DNA of 64,000 bases from Clavulina sp. PMI_390 (lineage: Eukaryota; Basidiomycota; Agaricomycetes; Cantharellales; Hydnaceae). The stretch lies in assembly GCA_015039315.1 (NCBI GenBank), contig WIDE01000072.1, positions 85,642-149,641 of the forward strand, in the 5' to 3' direction. The translations under genes and the position numbers were made by a program. Shown here piece after piece: positions 52,754 through 64,000 of the stretch. How positions within the stretch are numbered: position 1 is the first letter of the stretch; each line of letters begins with the position of its first letter. The notes beneath the pieces were generated by a model, which was not told the DNA's origin, searched no databases, and worked only from the letters and a program-made list of their open reading frames with translations.

Positions 52754-53721
52754 CGTCAAGATGACAGGTGAAAGAGTAGTGCCAGGAGGTCTAGGTGCAG
52801 CTGAACCTTGGAACAAGCGTCCGCATAGTGATATATATATAAGTGACCGACCCTTATGCTGGCAGGGTTCTTTTGTGGCGCTGATCAGAAAGATTGGGGA
52901 AGATGGGAAACCAGCAAATTATGAGAACCACCAAGATACAATATCGACGGAATTTGCTTACCGAGAGAAAGTTATTGAGGAACAAAAGCACCCGCTTGCG
53001 CCATACTGCTGGTACTCATGGCGCACCGCGCATGCAGAGTGTCAGAAATAGTTGTGATCTCAAACTACGATGCTAGATTCACATATCTCGTTTAGAAAGG
53101 CACTAGGGTGTCACAATTGTGTATTGAAGCTGACGGATGTGTGCGCTCGGGTCTTACTTCGGTACATCGGTTTCAGACTCTGGGAGAAATCCTGAGTGGC
53201 AACAAGCCCGAGTCTGAGGCTCATACTGTTATTCGGCTTGTATAATAATATGTGTGGTAGAGCGAGAAGGTGTGTTCAGTCGATGGTCAGGAGGATCATC
53301 ATGCCGCCCTGTGAAAACCATAAGGTAATAGATCCCGACGCCCCGGGAGGTACCCAGCAGCGTCGATCAGAGAGCTGAGGCGTGTGCAGGTTCCAATGAG
53401 TAGAAGTCCCTAAGGATTGAATCGGCCATGAAGGTACAATCAGCGTGCGAATCACTGCGATTAGAGTTCCCGACAGTCAGGGTGGGCATGGAGTACACAA
53501 TTGTACTTGCTGAGGCTCTGTCGGGGAGATGTGGCCTGACGAGCGAGAGGGCGTGAGAAAGGCCCTCGTGATCAGACTTTGCTCCTTTTGGAAAGCAATC
53601 GTAGGACAAAATCGCCTTTCATGAATTACGGGTGAGGAATGGCCCAAGCTCGAAGAAAATGTACAGGATATGTTACAGCTCAACAAACGGAATCACCGGA
53701 CTCATGCATGTGAGAGAGATG
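52754..53721. other. Intergenic between WSC and GH71 genes
   Basis: About 970 bases: promoter of the WSC gene with its TATA box, then GH71 3' region. No other coding evidence. Confidence 0.5.
52831..52842 (-). promoter_or_regulatory. TATA box of WSC gene
   Basis: A TATATATATA stretch about 80-90 bp upstream of the WSC gene ATG on the minus strand, spacing typical of a core promoter element. Confidence 0.5.
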
Positions 53722-56700
53722 TCATGGTGAAGCAGCAATGTAGTAGTTGAAGTTGTATGTTGATGGGTTGGATATAATAGTGAAGTTAGCGGTGAACGAA
53801 ATGATCGTGACGTTAGTGCTAGGATCAACTAGTTGTGCTGAAGGCGACCCGAGGTCCATGGCAAGTTTGACGGTGTTCACCCCAGGTGCGATAGCAAAGG
53901 TTCCAAAGGAAGAACCAATGCTCAGGTTCAGGGTGTACGTCCCGGTGGAGAACACGACAGCGTACACATTGTCGTCGGTCTGCATTGATAATCACAAATA
54001 AGAGAATTTAGTTCGAATATCGCCAGTAAGATGCTCAACGTTAAACTCTTACCCATTGCCAGTTCGCAGGGATCCCAACGCTATCAGCGTTTGCTGTGGC
54101 ATATTTAGAGTGAGGTCGAGAGGAAATATATATCTTGTTTTGTGTGATAGTGGGGTAAACCCCGTTACGCCAGGCGTCCGCATAATACTTTGTCATCGTG
54201 GTCCAAACTAAGAATGGGAAAAGACCTCAGTGGTCAGACACGATTTGGACTCCCGTTTTTGAGAGGTTATATCGTACGAGTGTGATCAAAGCCAGTCGTC
54301 CAGCTTTGAGAGTTCGGTTGATCCACTCCGATCGGTCCGATGTAGTGACACTCTCCGTAGTCATTCCACGAGATGATCTGAAGTGAGACCTTCAATTCAA
54401 GTACACATTCCGATGTAAACTCCGACTCACTTCCACAATATCAATGCTATCCCGATGTTGAAACAGGAGATCCCACCGTGCATTGTAGAGGCTGTCGTCG
54501 CTCCGATAGATCCAATTCTTATTATATGAATTAGGACCATAGTGGGTAAAGAATACTGGTGTGACGGGCGCAATATAGTAACGTCCGCTGTTTGCAGCAA
54601 TATGAGCTGCATCAGAGCTGAAATCTATGTCACTGGAGCTCTATGCAAAATGGAGAATGAGATGGGATCGACCCTCTTTATAAATATCGAACGAAAAGAA
54701 GAAATTATATGTCACCCACCATCGGCCAACCGCCGTTCCAATTGAAGTCTCCGTCCTGAAATGTGTTCGAGCTGAATGTTGACACATCGGAGAAGAAAGC
54801 CGGTATGAAAGCAATACTGGCCTGAACACCCAATATCAACACATATAGCAGCGATATCTCTGTTCACATCTAAACGAGGAAATAGACTCACATTGACACC
54901 TGTCTTAACAGCATATGTCCAAGCGGCATTCAAATTTTGTTGCCCGAATGTGCATTGATTGCCGTAGAACGTCGTCACAACCTGTTTCCCTTCATAATAC
55001 AACTGGTTAGGATTACCCGAATAGTCGTTGATGTAGGCCCTGATGAGGTCAGCATCAGAGGTGGAGGCGCATGGTAGCGAACTGTCAGAATGAATACAGA
55101 TCAGCATCGTGAGAGGAATGATTATAGCGGCAGAGACACGAACGACATATCAAGCGAGACAAAAAGTTTGAAAGAGGTGCCAGCTGCGGCCGCATATGCG
55201 TCGGCTACTCTTGCAGGCTGCCAAGAATCGCTTCCAATGTTCAGAGCGAACCCGTCAATACCACCAGCCATGGCAGCTGCAATATTGCTCGACCAAGCAC
55301 TCTGATCGTATGAATAAGTGTTGCCGACCATATGATGGGCTACAACAACTTTGGAGGGAGTGGGGGTACTTGTAGAACTGCTCGTGGTGAGGGATCCGCT
55401 CGTAGTGCTCGAAGTAGAGGAGGATGCAGCAGTGGATGTAGTGATGGAAATTGTGCTTGAACCACTCGTCGTTGTTGATGACAGGGGTTTATATGAGTAC
55501 ACGTTGATAGCCCACGTCCCACCACAAGAGAGGGTAGAGTCTCCAGGGCACGCCATGTTGCAGTTGGACGAAGCAATCGCTAGAGAGCCACTAGACACGG
55601 CAGATGCACACCAGCATTCGGCCCCGTATTCGGTTCCAGCAACCACATATCCAAGGCTAAGGCAAGTCGTCTCGCATATTGATGGTGAGTTGTTGGACAG
55701 TGTGGTGCTGTAGGAGGGGAGGACTCGAGAGCTCTGGTCCTGATAGCACCCCAAGGTAGCCCATGGGCCCGGCGTTGCCGTCGTTGAGATAGAGCTCGAT
55801 GTAGTAGAGGTAGTAGAGGTGGTAGTGGATGTAGTAGTAATAGTGGTGGTTGGTGCGAGGTAGTAGACGTTTATGGCATAGTTCCCGCCGCAGATCTGGG
55901 AGGAGTCGCCTGCACAGGTCATCGTGCATTGGGTGGACGCAGTGTTAGATGAAAGCGAGTTTGCGCAGAAGCATTGAGTACCTGAAACCCTGTCAGAAAT
56001 CGCCATTGAAAAAGATATAAAGGAAAACTCACTGTATTCTGTTCCAGCATAGATATATCCTAGACCGCTGCATATATTTTGGCAGGAGGAAGTCGTGAGG
56101 CTGGTAGATGAGGTGCTATAAGTAGCCAACACTCGAGCTGAACTGCTGTCAGCGATGCAGCCAATTGTGGTCCAGGTTGACCCAGTAGTCGTGGGGCCTG
56201 TAGAAGCTGTGAAAGCAAAGTGGTGTGTCAACGGCTGAGTTATCTGAAATCGAGGAACTTACTAGTCGTGAGAGATGCGCTGGTCGATGATGTCGCAGAT
56301 GTGGTAGTTGTGGATGTTGTGGATGTTGTGGATGTTGTGGATGTTGTGGATGTTGTGGATGTTGTGGATGTTGTAGATGTGATGGTACTGTTACTATATC
56401 TATAGATGAAGATGCGATTACCGCCACCGCAGATCTAATTTCCATCACCACTGCAAGCTGTGCTGCAATCGCTTGGGGAAACAATGGACCCGGAATCGGA
56501 TGAGACAGTGATAGAATTGCTGCAGAAACATTGGCTTCCGAACTCGACCCCTGCGAGGGAATAGCCTTGCGCAAGACAGGCTGCCTGACAGGATGTTGGA
56601 GTGTTACTCGAAATAGAAGGGTTATAGCTTCCGAGAGCTCGAGTTGCCGTCCCATCAGTATAGCATCCCAAAGCACTTTGAGTTTATCGTATTAGCATTA

Positions 56701-57431
56701 TGGGAAGCTAGTGGCTTTCCATAGATATATGAAGGAGGAGAGTAGAGAATCAAGCACTTACGCCCAAGGGTTCTTCGTCGAACTAGAATAACTGTAGACC
56801 ATGATGCGATTACCGCTCCCGCACGTCTGTGTGGAATCCCCAGCACATGCCATACTACAATCTGTAGCAGGGGCTGACTGTCCAACGCTGGGATTCTGCG
56901 AAGTAGCCAAGCTATTTCCGCAATAACATTCAGAGCCTGTTGCAGATTCCACGCCACGGACAAGGAGTGCCGGTAAGCCGCAGTCGACTCCACCACACAT
57001 AGAACGAGGACCACGACGTGGGCACTGACCATATTCGACGCCTGCCAGCGTGTATTCCAAATCTTGACAAGCGCTGAGGCAGGACGTTACTGTGTTGGAA
57101 TTGCTAGAAGAGGTGTAGTTGGCTAATGCACGGGGACTTTCCGCATCTGTATAGCACCCAATTTGCCTTGCGAGTTGGTTAAAGAGATCAGCTATGGTAG
57201 AGATAATGAAAATTATGAACGAACTACTCACGTCCAACCAGAGGGAATCGTCCTTCGATTATGTGGGGCTGATCTGACGATGGGATCTGATAAGCGTCTG
57301 TCCCATGTTGAGCGCCAAAGACGTCCAAGGCGATTTATCGATAGCTCGTCTTCACTAGAGCCAAGTGTGATAGCAAAGGCGGAGTGTAGAGAGATGATGA
57401 AGAGAAAGATCAACAGAGTGAATTGAGGCAT
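53722..57431 (-). CDS. GH71 alpha-1,3-glucanase with four WSC domains, in-frame TAG
   Basis: Secreted mutanase-type glycoside hydrolase that cuts fungal-wall alpha-1,3-glucan. Twelve exons: 57232-57431, 57030-57166, 56762-56936, 56263-56675, 56033-56206, 55144-55981, 54892-55081, 54720-54821, 54431-54640, 54278-54377, 54053-54207, 53722-53979; 2952 nt, frame closed (983 residues if the internal TAG is read). Signal peptide MPQFTLLIFLFIISLHSAFA. WSC domains begin QIGCYTDAESPRALANY, LGCYTDGTATRALGSY, IGCIADSSSARVLATY and LGCYQDQSSRVLPSY. GH71 domain: VVAHHMVGNTYSYDQSAWSS, DGFALNIGSDSWQPARVADA, FKLFVSLDMS, QVVTTFYGNQC, IAFIPAFFSDV, EIISWNDYGECHYIGPIG. Codon 251 (56435-56437) is TAG where CAG (Gln of GDGNQICGGGN) is expected. 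If real, the product stops before the catalytic domain. Could be a null allele or base error. Confidence 0.9.
56311..56373. repeat. 9-bp minisatellite, seven perfect copies
   Basis: Seven identical units tggatgttg in the GH71 gene, encoding a Thr-Ser-Thr linker between WSC domains 2 and 3 (codons ACA TCC ACA type on the minus strand). Perfect copies and in-frame unit length predict length polymorphism between strains. Confidence 0.9.
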
Positions 57432-59862
57432 TATGAGTCCCCACAATGTACAATGCAGTTGATGAGGAGAGATTGACCAGCACTAAGCTGCCCGGCTCAC
57501 ATAGCGAGGAAGGCAAGAAAGTGGAGATACCAAGACTTTAAATAAGAGGCTTTGAGAAAGGTAAGCGCTCAACTCGCATTCCAGCTACTCTGATGAGAGA
57601 GTGAACCGAAGAAGGAGCCGATATCTTTGGATAGCATGCTAGGCGAGGTTACACCAAAGCAGCAGGAGTCCTACAGATCCCGCTCAGGTGCGGCGTTAGG
57701 TGAGCTTCATCATATGACTGAGATCCAGAATGCACAACTCAACCGACTGAATCAAGTTCTGGCGGCCAACCTCGTGTTGTGCCTGACGGATTCAAGAAAT
57801 TAGGAGAAGGAAGTCCGAATAGTCCTGCCAAGTCCTAAATTAATCATGGAAGTGGGTGGGGGGCATTTCAGCATGGATGGGGAGGTTTTATGGGTCAGAA
57901 GCAGCTTCCAGAGAAACGTTTCTTGCTGTGTTCTAGTAGAGCTATGGTTCAATGTAGAATCGAGATATGCGCGTTAAGGAGGGCCATTCATTTCACCAGG
58001 AGATCAGAATGATAATGATAGAGGAGGCATGAGAGGAGATACACGCTGTGAATCAGTGGCAGCTTGAAATCAAGCGCCGATTCTGTTTGGTTGTAACCTC
58101 GACCCAAATATTGCCCGCATTCATGAAATTATGGTCAACCAGATCAGCCTTTTGTTGCATCTGGTATTCCTGACAAGCGATATCTCTGGACTGCTAAATC
58201 AGGAGATCCCTGTATATCCCTTGAGGCTCCTGTCGCTGTTATGCTAACAACGCGAGTTCTTTGGTCCTGAGATCTAGCTCGGTGCCGCGAGGAAATTGGG
58301 CCACAAATGGGTGGTAAGGGGCAAAGCTTTCGCCTTCATCCTCGCTACTAAGTAGGGAAGGATAGCTTCTATCAGATCGAGGTATTGTATACGTGGATGA
58401 TTCCCGGCATTACCTTTCGCTAACCTTGCCACAAATGCATTGATAAATGTCGATAGGAATGGCGATGTGCGTTCCGCCTTCTGAGTTAGACTTGTAGATC
58501 TAGACTATTAGCCCCGCCTTCCTTGATCTTTCGCCAAGGGCTGGACTCAAAAGAGCGGGCGCTCAAACGGCAAATGTTACGCGGACTTTCACTGCCGTTC
58601 AACGGGAACTGGTGATACAGAGGATCTGTCCCGAATAATTCAACTCAGATAGATTGAAGTTCGTTTGAATGATCTCGCCTAGTGAATACATGCCTCTCGG
58701 CTGTTGGCGCTCTGCAGCCCTCGGGTATAATCGCTGGAAACCTCGCCTCCATATGATGCCATTGGTGCTTCCAGTCGTGGGAATGTAGCCTTCGTAGCTT
58801 CCAAGTAACCTCGACAATCATTTTGCCCTCTGTGGTTCCAGTTGTTTTGGGGTAACTCCGCTATTTAGTCGGATAACTTGAGACTTTGGACGACTATGAG
58901 CGGAAGCTTCTTGTCGTCTGTCTGTATCTGTCAAGACCAATTCATGAGTGGAATTCATATTCCTCCCTATGCGCCACCCACTTGAGATGCAGAAGCCGAG
59001 AGAAGTGCAAGTTAATCAAGATTCTGCCATGTGTTGAAGTCCACACAGAGGCCGGAACATAACACATGCTGAAGCATGCCCTTTCATGGCTGGCGGAATA
59101 AGAACCACAAAGAGGCCCTGCGAATCAGTTCTATTTGATAAGTCGGTCAGTCGGCCCTTATTGAGTCAGGATAGTTTTCGCATCGTTATCGATTTTGTCC
59201 CCCTTTGTATGTATGTATAGGTTACAGTGAGGGTCCAATAACGAGGAGGTCCAGAGGCGATCAAAAGAGTGTATGGGGTGAGGATATGGATATGATATAT
59301 AATAGCAAGCAGATTCCATAAAAGCACGAAGAACGCAAGAGGCTGATGAGATGAGATTAGGTGTGATGGTATGGCATCACACCAAGGGGTACTGAAGCTT
59401 GTTGACGAGTAGTAATGCTGGAGGGATGGGATGGGGGTGATCAAGGAAGCAGCAAGCATGGTCCGAAGTAGGAGAGCGAGATGATGGGGTAAAATAATGG
59501 CAAAGGATATATCCAAGATGATAAGACCCGGAAAAGATTGAGCAATAAGGGGCTAACCACAACAATGAGATAGCAGTGGAAGAAATAGAAGGTAAAAGTG
59601 TAAATGCTGGGTAAAAGGGGGCGTTATACCGTGGCGAAGAGGAAGAAGGGGAAAAGGTTTAAGAATACGTTATTCGTATAGATAGGGTGGTGGAGGAAAG
59701 AACATGAGTAAAGAACAAACAAAAAGACCCAGAAACCGAAAATGATATTGCGATGGTGGGGGTTGTTGATGCTGGGGATAGTGAGGGGGTGTAGGGGGAA
59801 AGGAAAAAAAAATAAGTGCTTCGACTGCGGAACGCGGAAGGCGCACACGGGTCGAGGCTATT
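57432..59862. other. Gene-poor region, no gene seen
   Basis: About 2.4 kb: GH71 promoter with a TATTTAA motif near 57537, about 105 bp from its ATG, then unassigned sequence. ORFs of 60-140 codons show no domain or splice continuity. Confidence 0.45.
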
Positions 59863-62180
59863 CTAGAGGAAAGCCCACGCCCCGCTACTCGTCGACAGAA
59901 CCCCAAGCATCATCATCCCCACGACGACAGACATCATCGTCCCTACTGGCACCGATATCCCCCAAGCGGCACTCGTCGCTTTCTCAGACGTCGTCGTGCT
60001 CACAGGCACAGGAGGCGTCGGACTCGCGTTTGCGGCAATCGTTTCCGGGCCCGGCGCATACCCCGTTCCGCACTGCTTGTTCGCGGCTGATGCTGCGGGA
60101 GGGTACGTCAGGCCGAGCAGCAGATCCGAGCGCGATGCGAATGGAGCAAAGATGTCCATGAGTGCAGCGACGCATGTGCTACATGTTGGCGCGTAGGTGA
60201 CGCCGGGTGTTACGGCAGTTGTCGTGGTCGTGACGCCGTTGGCGAGCGTCGTTGTCTCGACGTTGTCAGTACCCGGGATGGGAGTTCCCAGCGGTAGGGA
60301 GAAGTAGTACAAGTCCTCAGGCGTGCTCTCCGCAAGTGCCTCAGCGAAACCTATCAAGAAAGCAAGGTGAGATAAATTAGCTGGCTGAGAAGTAAAGGAT
60401 GAGGAGGCTTACAGTATGCGCCGGTCTTGTTATTTACTAAGCAGCCTGCTTCGCGGTAGAAAGAATACGATCTGAAACCTACACACGCGCCAGACGCAAG
60501 GGAGCGTTCCGAGTCAGTCAATTGCTCAAGCGGGCAGGCACGAGAAAACAGGGGAAACAATTGAAAACACTGGGAAGGATGAAACGCGTCTCTCACCATA
60601 CAAAGCCTCAAGGGCAATAGCGTTCTGGTCCGCCAAGTCGGTTCTGCAGACCGTGGATAGCAACATCTGGCTGGCCATCCAGTCCATGATGCCTACACAG
60701 GTGTCAGCAGTAGGGACAGTGTTACATGTGCCCTCCTCGACGGCAGTGAGCGCCGTGAGGTTGGTCTCGATGCTGAAGAAGTCCGAGGACGTGGCGAAAA
60801 GAAGACCAAAGGGACGGCAGGCGCGGAACGTCTCGTTGGCGAGTTGGGTCGTGAAGAAGGAAAGGCAAGTAGAAGAAGAAAAGTTGTATGAAATGGTCGA
60901 GTCGAATGGCTGGGGGACTGTTCATTGTGTTGGGCGGCGGAATAAAGAAAAATATGATACACAGAGTTTGTCGGCGGAAGTGAATGAAAGTAGTGCGCCA
61001 GAACAGTGGATCATGGGAGTCGTGTTCGGATGTCGCAGTTCCGGGGCGGGAAAACCGTCGAGGTAGTGGTCCAGACCCCAAAAGATAAAGATACGCGCAG
61101 CCCATCATCATCACAGCAGTTCACGATGCGAGGTTCCATTCGGTTGGATTTGAGAAGGTTCGATAAAATAGGAAAGGTTCGATTTGTCAGTTGACAGGCA
61201 CTTGGAGATCAAATTCCAAACTTCACACAATAGGCTTATCCTCATCACGCCACAAGCGCTTGCCATGCACGGCGGCAGCGCGTGAAAGCGATTTTGTGGG
61301 ACAATAAAAAGAAAGAATTGAAAGAGTAAGAGAGATGAAACGTACAGGGTGTAGGGACTGGCCATGGGGTGGCGGGGATAGCGGGGGCAGTGGCGGACGC
61401 GACGTTCTTTGGAGCGTCGGTGGGAATACCCTGCGCTGTTGATGATGTTGTCGTCGATTCACCGCTTCCGCCAGCAGCTGCGAGGGCCTGAGGGAAAGTC
61501 GGGGCATCGCCTAAACCATGAGCAAAGACAGCCCTCGGCTCCACATCCTCGGTGGATCCGGATTGACCCCCAGGAGAACTTGTAGTTGGGGTGGGGCCTG
61601 CTGGTGCGCCATGATGATGGGATCCGCCAGCAGCAAACTTGTGTGCCTTGGGCCCATGAATGTGTTTCCAGAACCCGTCCAGATGCGTTGGGGTCTCGTT
61701 GCGCATTGGCCCGTATGTAGTAGGGTCTCGAAATATGCCGCTGAATGTCGGGCGGCGAGGCTTATCATCACAAGACGAGTGAAGGGATGTAGAGGGCCAG
61801 TGGTTGTGCTGATGTCGGGTCGTGATCAGGCCCGACGTTGATGCGATGAGGAGGAGAACAATGGGGACAACCCAGACGAGCACGCGTCGTCTTGTTCGGG
61901 CAAAGTTGGACGCAGAGGAAGAGGACGATGGGGTGAGAGGATTAGGGGTCAGCAGCGGCGAGGAGGATGGTAGCCCAGGTGGTGCGAGCGTCGTCATTGA
62001 TAATTTGGGCGCGGTCGGCTTTTCTGATGGTGAGCCAGGGACAGCCAAGAATGACTGCTCGCTCCCTTTCTCGCTGCTGCTGCTATCGTCATCATCTTCC
62101 ACATGGACTGGAACATAATCCCTCTCGTTTGGTCGTGGATATCGTGGTGGAAGGGGTGATGGAGGCGGAGTGAAGACCAT
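59863..62180 (-). CDS. DUF7729 cysteine-rich protein with N-terminal membrane anchor
   Basis: Four exons (61346-62180, 60597-60917, 60413-60478, 59863-60350) total 1710 nt, 569 residues; the long first intron (428 bp) is bridged by the family pattern VPTPFPQPFDSTISYNF. N-terminus: Pro/Ser-rich cytosolic-like stretch, then one hydrophobic helix (VLVWVVPIVLLLIASTSGLI) suggesting a type II membrane protein. Ectodomain: His-rich linker, then SSSTCLSFFTTQLANETFRA, CRPFGLLFATSSDFFSIE, EGTCNTVPTADTCVGIMDWM, YREAGCLVNNKTGAYCFAEA, DLYYFSLPLGTPIPG, TCSTCVAALMDIFAPFASRS. C-terminus: Ser/Thr stretch and hydrophobic end (SVVVGMMMLGVLSTSSGAWA), GPI-like. Function of this fungal family is unknown; location presumably cell surface. 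Exon ends fit in phase. Confidence 0.85.
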
Positions 62181-62911
62181 GGTGATGCTGTCTCAAACGT
62201 GAAGGTGCAAGTTCAAAGGAGGGTCGCGTCTGACGAGGTAGGTGATAGACGACTGAAACACGTGAGAGGAGGAGGAGGAGAGCACCCTGCAAACGAGCAA
62301 GGTGGAGGTAAAAGGAGCGAGAGAGAGAGAGCAAAGGAGCGAAAAGAAAAATGAACGGCAAGTGAAAGGGCGCAAACACACAACACAGGGCCAGATGGTC
62401 ACAGTGACTTGCCTATTCGGGCCAAGCGCCCATCGTCGACCTCGGCCCCACCTTCCCATTCCGACCAGCGTGTATCAGGAACACCCGGTTCTAATTCAGT
62501 TTTCCTCAAAGAAGGGACCGATCATTCGTGTGATGATTATTTATGATGGCGTCAGAAGAAGGGCTCAATAGCGTAGATCGCTCAATCGAATTAGTGCAAG
62601 GACCCACGCCGGCGGTACACACACGGTAAATCGCATTGGCAGTATGGTAACTAGATAACGTGGTACAGAAAATTACATGTAGCCATGGACACCCTCTCGC
62701 TGCGCCTAGAAATAGCTGCCCCAGTTGCTAGAGCCAAGCACGATATGGAGCTACCCCAGCGGAGTCTTTTTGCGAAAGGGAAGTAGTAGTCCTGATCACA
62801 AATCAAGTCAGCACAACGAGCAACTGATGGATCAGACGAAGAAAGGAAAAAAAGTCGAATCGAACGCCCAACCGCAAATGATTCAGAAAAAGATTGTCAA
62901 AGTGTGTAGTT
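62181..62911. other. Intergenic, no gene seen
   Basis: Upstream region of the DUF7729 gene and 3' side of the small membrane gene. Purine-rich between 62270 and 62360. No supported coding sequence. Confidence 0.45.
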
Positions 62912-63412
62912 CTAGAGCTCTTCCAACCCCATCCATAGGGGGGATACTCCCTGAAGAAATTCATGAACATCATTCATATGCGGTTGGGCTGATGATGGAT
63001 AATGATGATGTTGATGGGATTCTCGCTCGTGACTCAATAATGAGTACATGGGCGGAACATCCGAGCCACTCCCGTTTGGTCTCCATCGTGATGATCCCAT
63101 CAAAGCCATGCGAGCGAGGATGTGCAACTGGCCTGGACTCGAGATCCGACGTCCGCAAGGCCGAACGACACCCGTCCATTCGTCGATCATTGCTATCACC
63201 ACCGAGAACAGCGAGAAAAGAAATAAGAATAAATAAGAGAATAACTCAACGTACCTTGGTTGATTCATAAATGGCTCGAGAGCGAGCCATCCAACAACGA
63301 CAACATGGCGACCCACAAAAGGCCCCAAAGGGAAAAATAAAGAAAGCACGTCGGCAAAACATGCCAAGCAAATGACAAGGGCTGAAGCAAGAGTAAGCCC
63401 CGTTGTGTTCAT
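62912..63412 (-). CDS. Possible small membrane protein
   Basis: Uninterrupted 166-codon frame. Three hydrophobic segments: TTGLTLASALVICLACF, LFFPLGPFVGRHVVVVGWLA and YVELFSYLFLFLFSLFSVVI, then a polar tail with HQHHHYP. Not recognised. A good donor after MNQPR (gtacgt) suggests an alternative intron, in which case the tail reads in another frame. Upstream exons may exist beyond 63412. Tentative. Confidence 0.4.
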   Translation of the reverse strand: MNTTGLTLASALVICLACFADVLSLFFPLGPFVGRHVVVVGWLALEPFMNQPRYVELFSYLFLFLFSLFSVVIAMIDEWTGVVRPCGRRISSPGQLHILARMALMGSSRWRPNGSGSDVPPMYSLLSHERESHQHHHYPSSAQPHMNDVHEFLQGVSPLWMGLEEL

Positions 63413-64000
63413 CCTCTCACAAGGAAAGGACGGATTGCATAACTATTGGCTATGAGCAACAAAAGCATTGCCTTTCAACTCGCACACAGCGTTCTTCATC
63501 AACCACGCACACCGCACAACGCCATAAATGCCACCCACCCCCACTTCCAAAAAACTCAGTAGCAACAAGTCCTCATTCCGACCACAGTGCCAGCATCGAC
63601 AAGCCACCAAACCCAAGACCAAGCAGACAAGGCCCATGCGGCTGGTAAAAGGAGAGGCTCGTATCTTCGCCTCTTCTTCCATCCAAGTCTGCTTGGGGGA
63701 GGTAAGGAGCTGCGAGCGTGGGTGAGTTCAAAAGAGGCCAAGCGCACGACTACCCTCGCAATAAAGGAGAGAGACTGAGGGAGCAGGGGAGTTGAAGGGC
63801 GACGAGCGCTGAGAGGTAGCGCAGAAGAGAGAGAAACGAGGAAAACGAGTGAGGGAGGCGAGGGGGCTCTCGGCACGGTACGAACGACTCTGGTATGGCT
63901 CCAACACTACATCCCGTGAGACGAGATCGGAGGAGCGAACGCAGGGCATGCCTCGACGGAGACTCGATAACAACTTGGATTCAACGCACCTCGCGGCAAC
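63413..64000. other. Window end, no gene resolved
   Basis: Short overlapping frames on both strands. On the minus strand this could contain the upstream exons of the small membrane gene. Nothing firm. Confidence 0.4.

Noticed and set aside
53722..56434. GH71 as a separate gene starting after the TAG
   Set aside because: No ATG with a signal peptide follows; WSC domain 2 would be split. One gene with a stop is simpler.
56937..57031. Extra Cys-rich insert in WSC domain 1 (GQCPRRGPRSMCGG)
   Set aside because: It is an in-frame intron with a gtcagt donor and acag acceptor; removal restores the WSC pattern.
61245..61345. Read-through end of the first DUF7729 exon (CTFHLSY...)
   Set aside because: A standard donor at 61345 joins to 60917 and restores the family motif PTPFPQPFD; the read-through is intron.

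Overview
This is a eukaryotic nuclear window from a filamentous fungus. Genes are densely packed on both strands and cut by many short introns (about 45-80 bp, GT..AG). The content (KHA1-type antiporter, HIS6, RIB1, MSH3, CTK3, BUD31, DUF6534 and DUF7729 proteins, GPI-type chitin deacetylase, GH71 with WSC domains, F-box/LRR proteins) points to an agaricomycete basidiomycete. A Rhizoctonia/Ceratobasidium-like relative is my best guess from gene style only. Two runs of N (15661-16270 and 48860-49674) interrupt two genes. Because of the introns, most genes had to be assembled exon by exon from splice sites and reading frame; where total lengths were summed they are stated.

Layout. 1-2480 (+): 3' part of a GCKIII/STE20-type kinase. 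3003-4091 (+): BUD31. 4991-8401 (+): K+/H+ antiporter with a cytosolic tail. 9468-about 12080 (-): a many-exon DUF6534-type membrane protein that no long ORF reveals. 13454-14902 (-): HIS6, divergent from a chitin deacetylase at 15401-17765 (+). 18213-20722 (-): REEP/YOP1-like protein with a very long disordered tail. 21884-23353 (-): RIB1, divergent from a small SCOC/SLO1-like coiled-coil protein (23642-24121, +). 24426-25869 and 26885-28351 (-): tandem aldo-keto reductases, the first with a one-base frameshift; both have clusters of one heptamer upstream. 29672-31068 (+): secreted class 3 lipase. 31316-35118 (-): an 18-exon gene for an unrecognised 916-residue protein with an HNH-nuclease-like H..N..N motif, followed upstream by degenerate F-box-like sequence. 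38746-39693 (-): unknown Ser-rich protein. 40763-42845 (+): F-box/LRR protein with a C-terminal membrane segment. 43162-45726 (-): CTK3, sharing a 281-bp promoter with MSH3 (46008-51187, +). 51328-52753 (-): WSC-domain secreted protein. 53722-57431 (-): four-WSC GH71 alpha-1,3-glucanase carrying an in-frame TAG. 59863-62180 (-): DUF7729 protein with a type II membrane anchor. 62912-63412 (-): small membrane protein, tentative.

How they fit together. Most genes are housekeeping singletons (histidine and riboflavin synthesis, mismatch repair, CTD kinase, splicing, cation homeostasis). A cell-wall theme recurs: chitin deacetylase, WSC protein and WSC-GH71 alpha-glucanase, the last two adjacent and co-oriented. 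The regions most worth a second look are the HNH-like 916-residue gene and the aldo-keto reductase pair with its heptamer-rich promoters.
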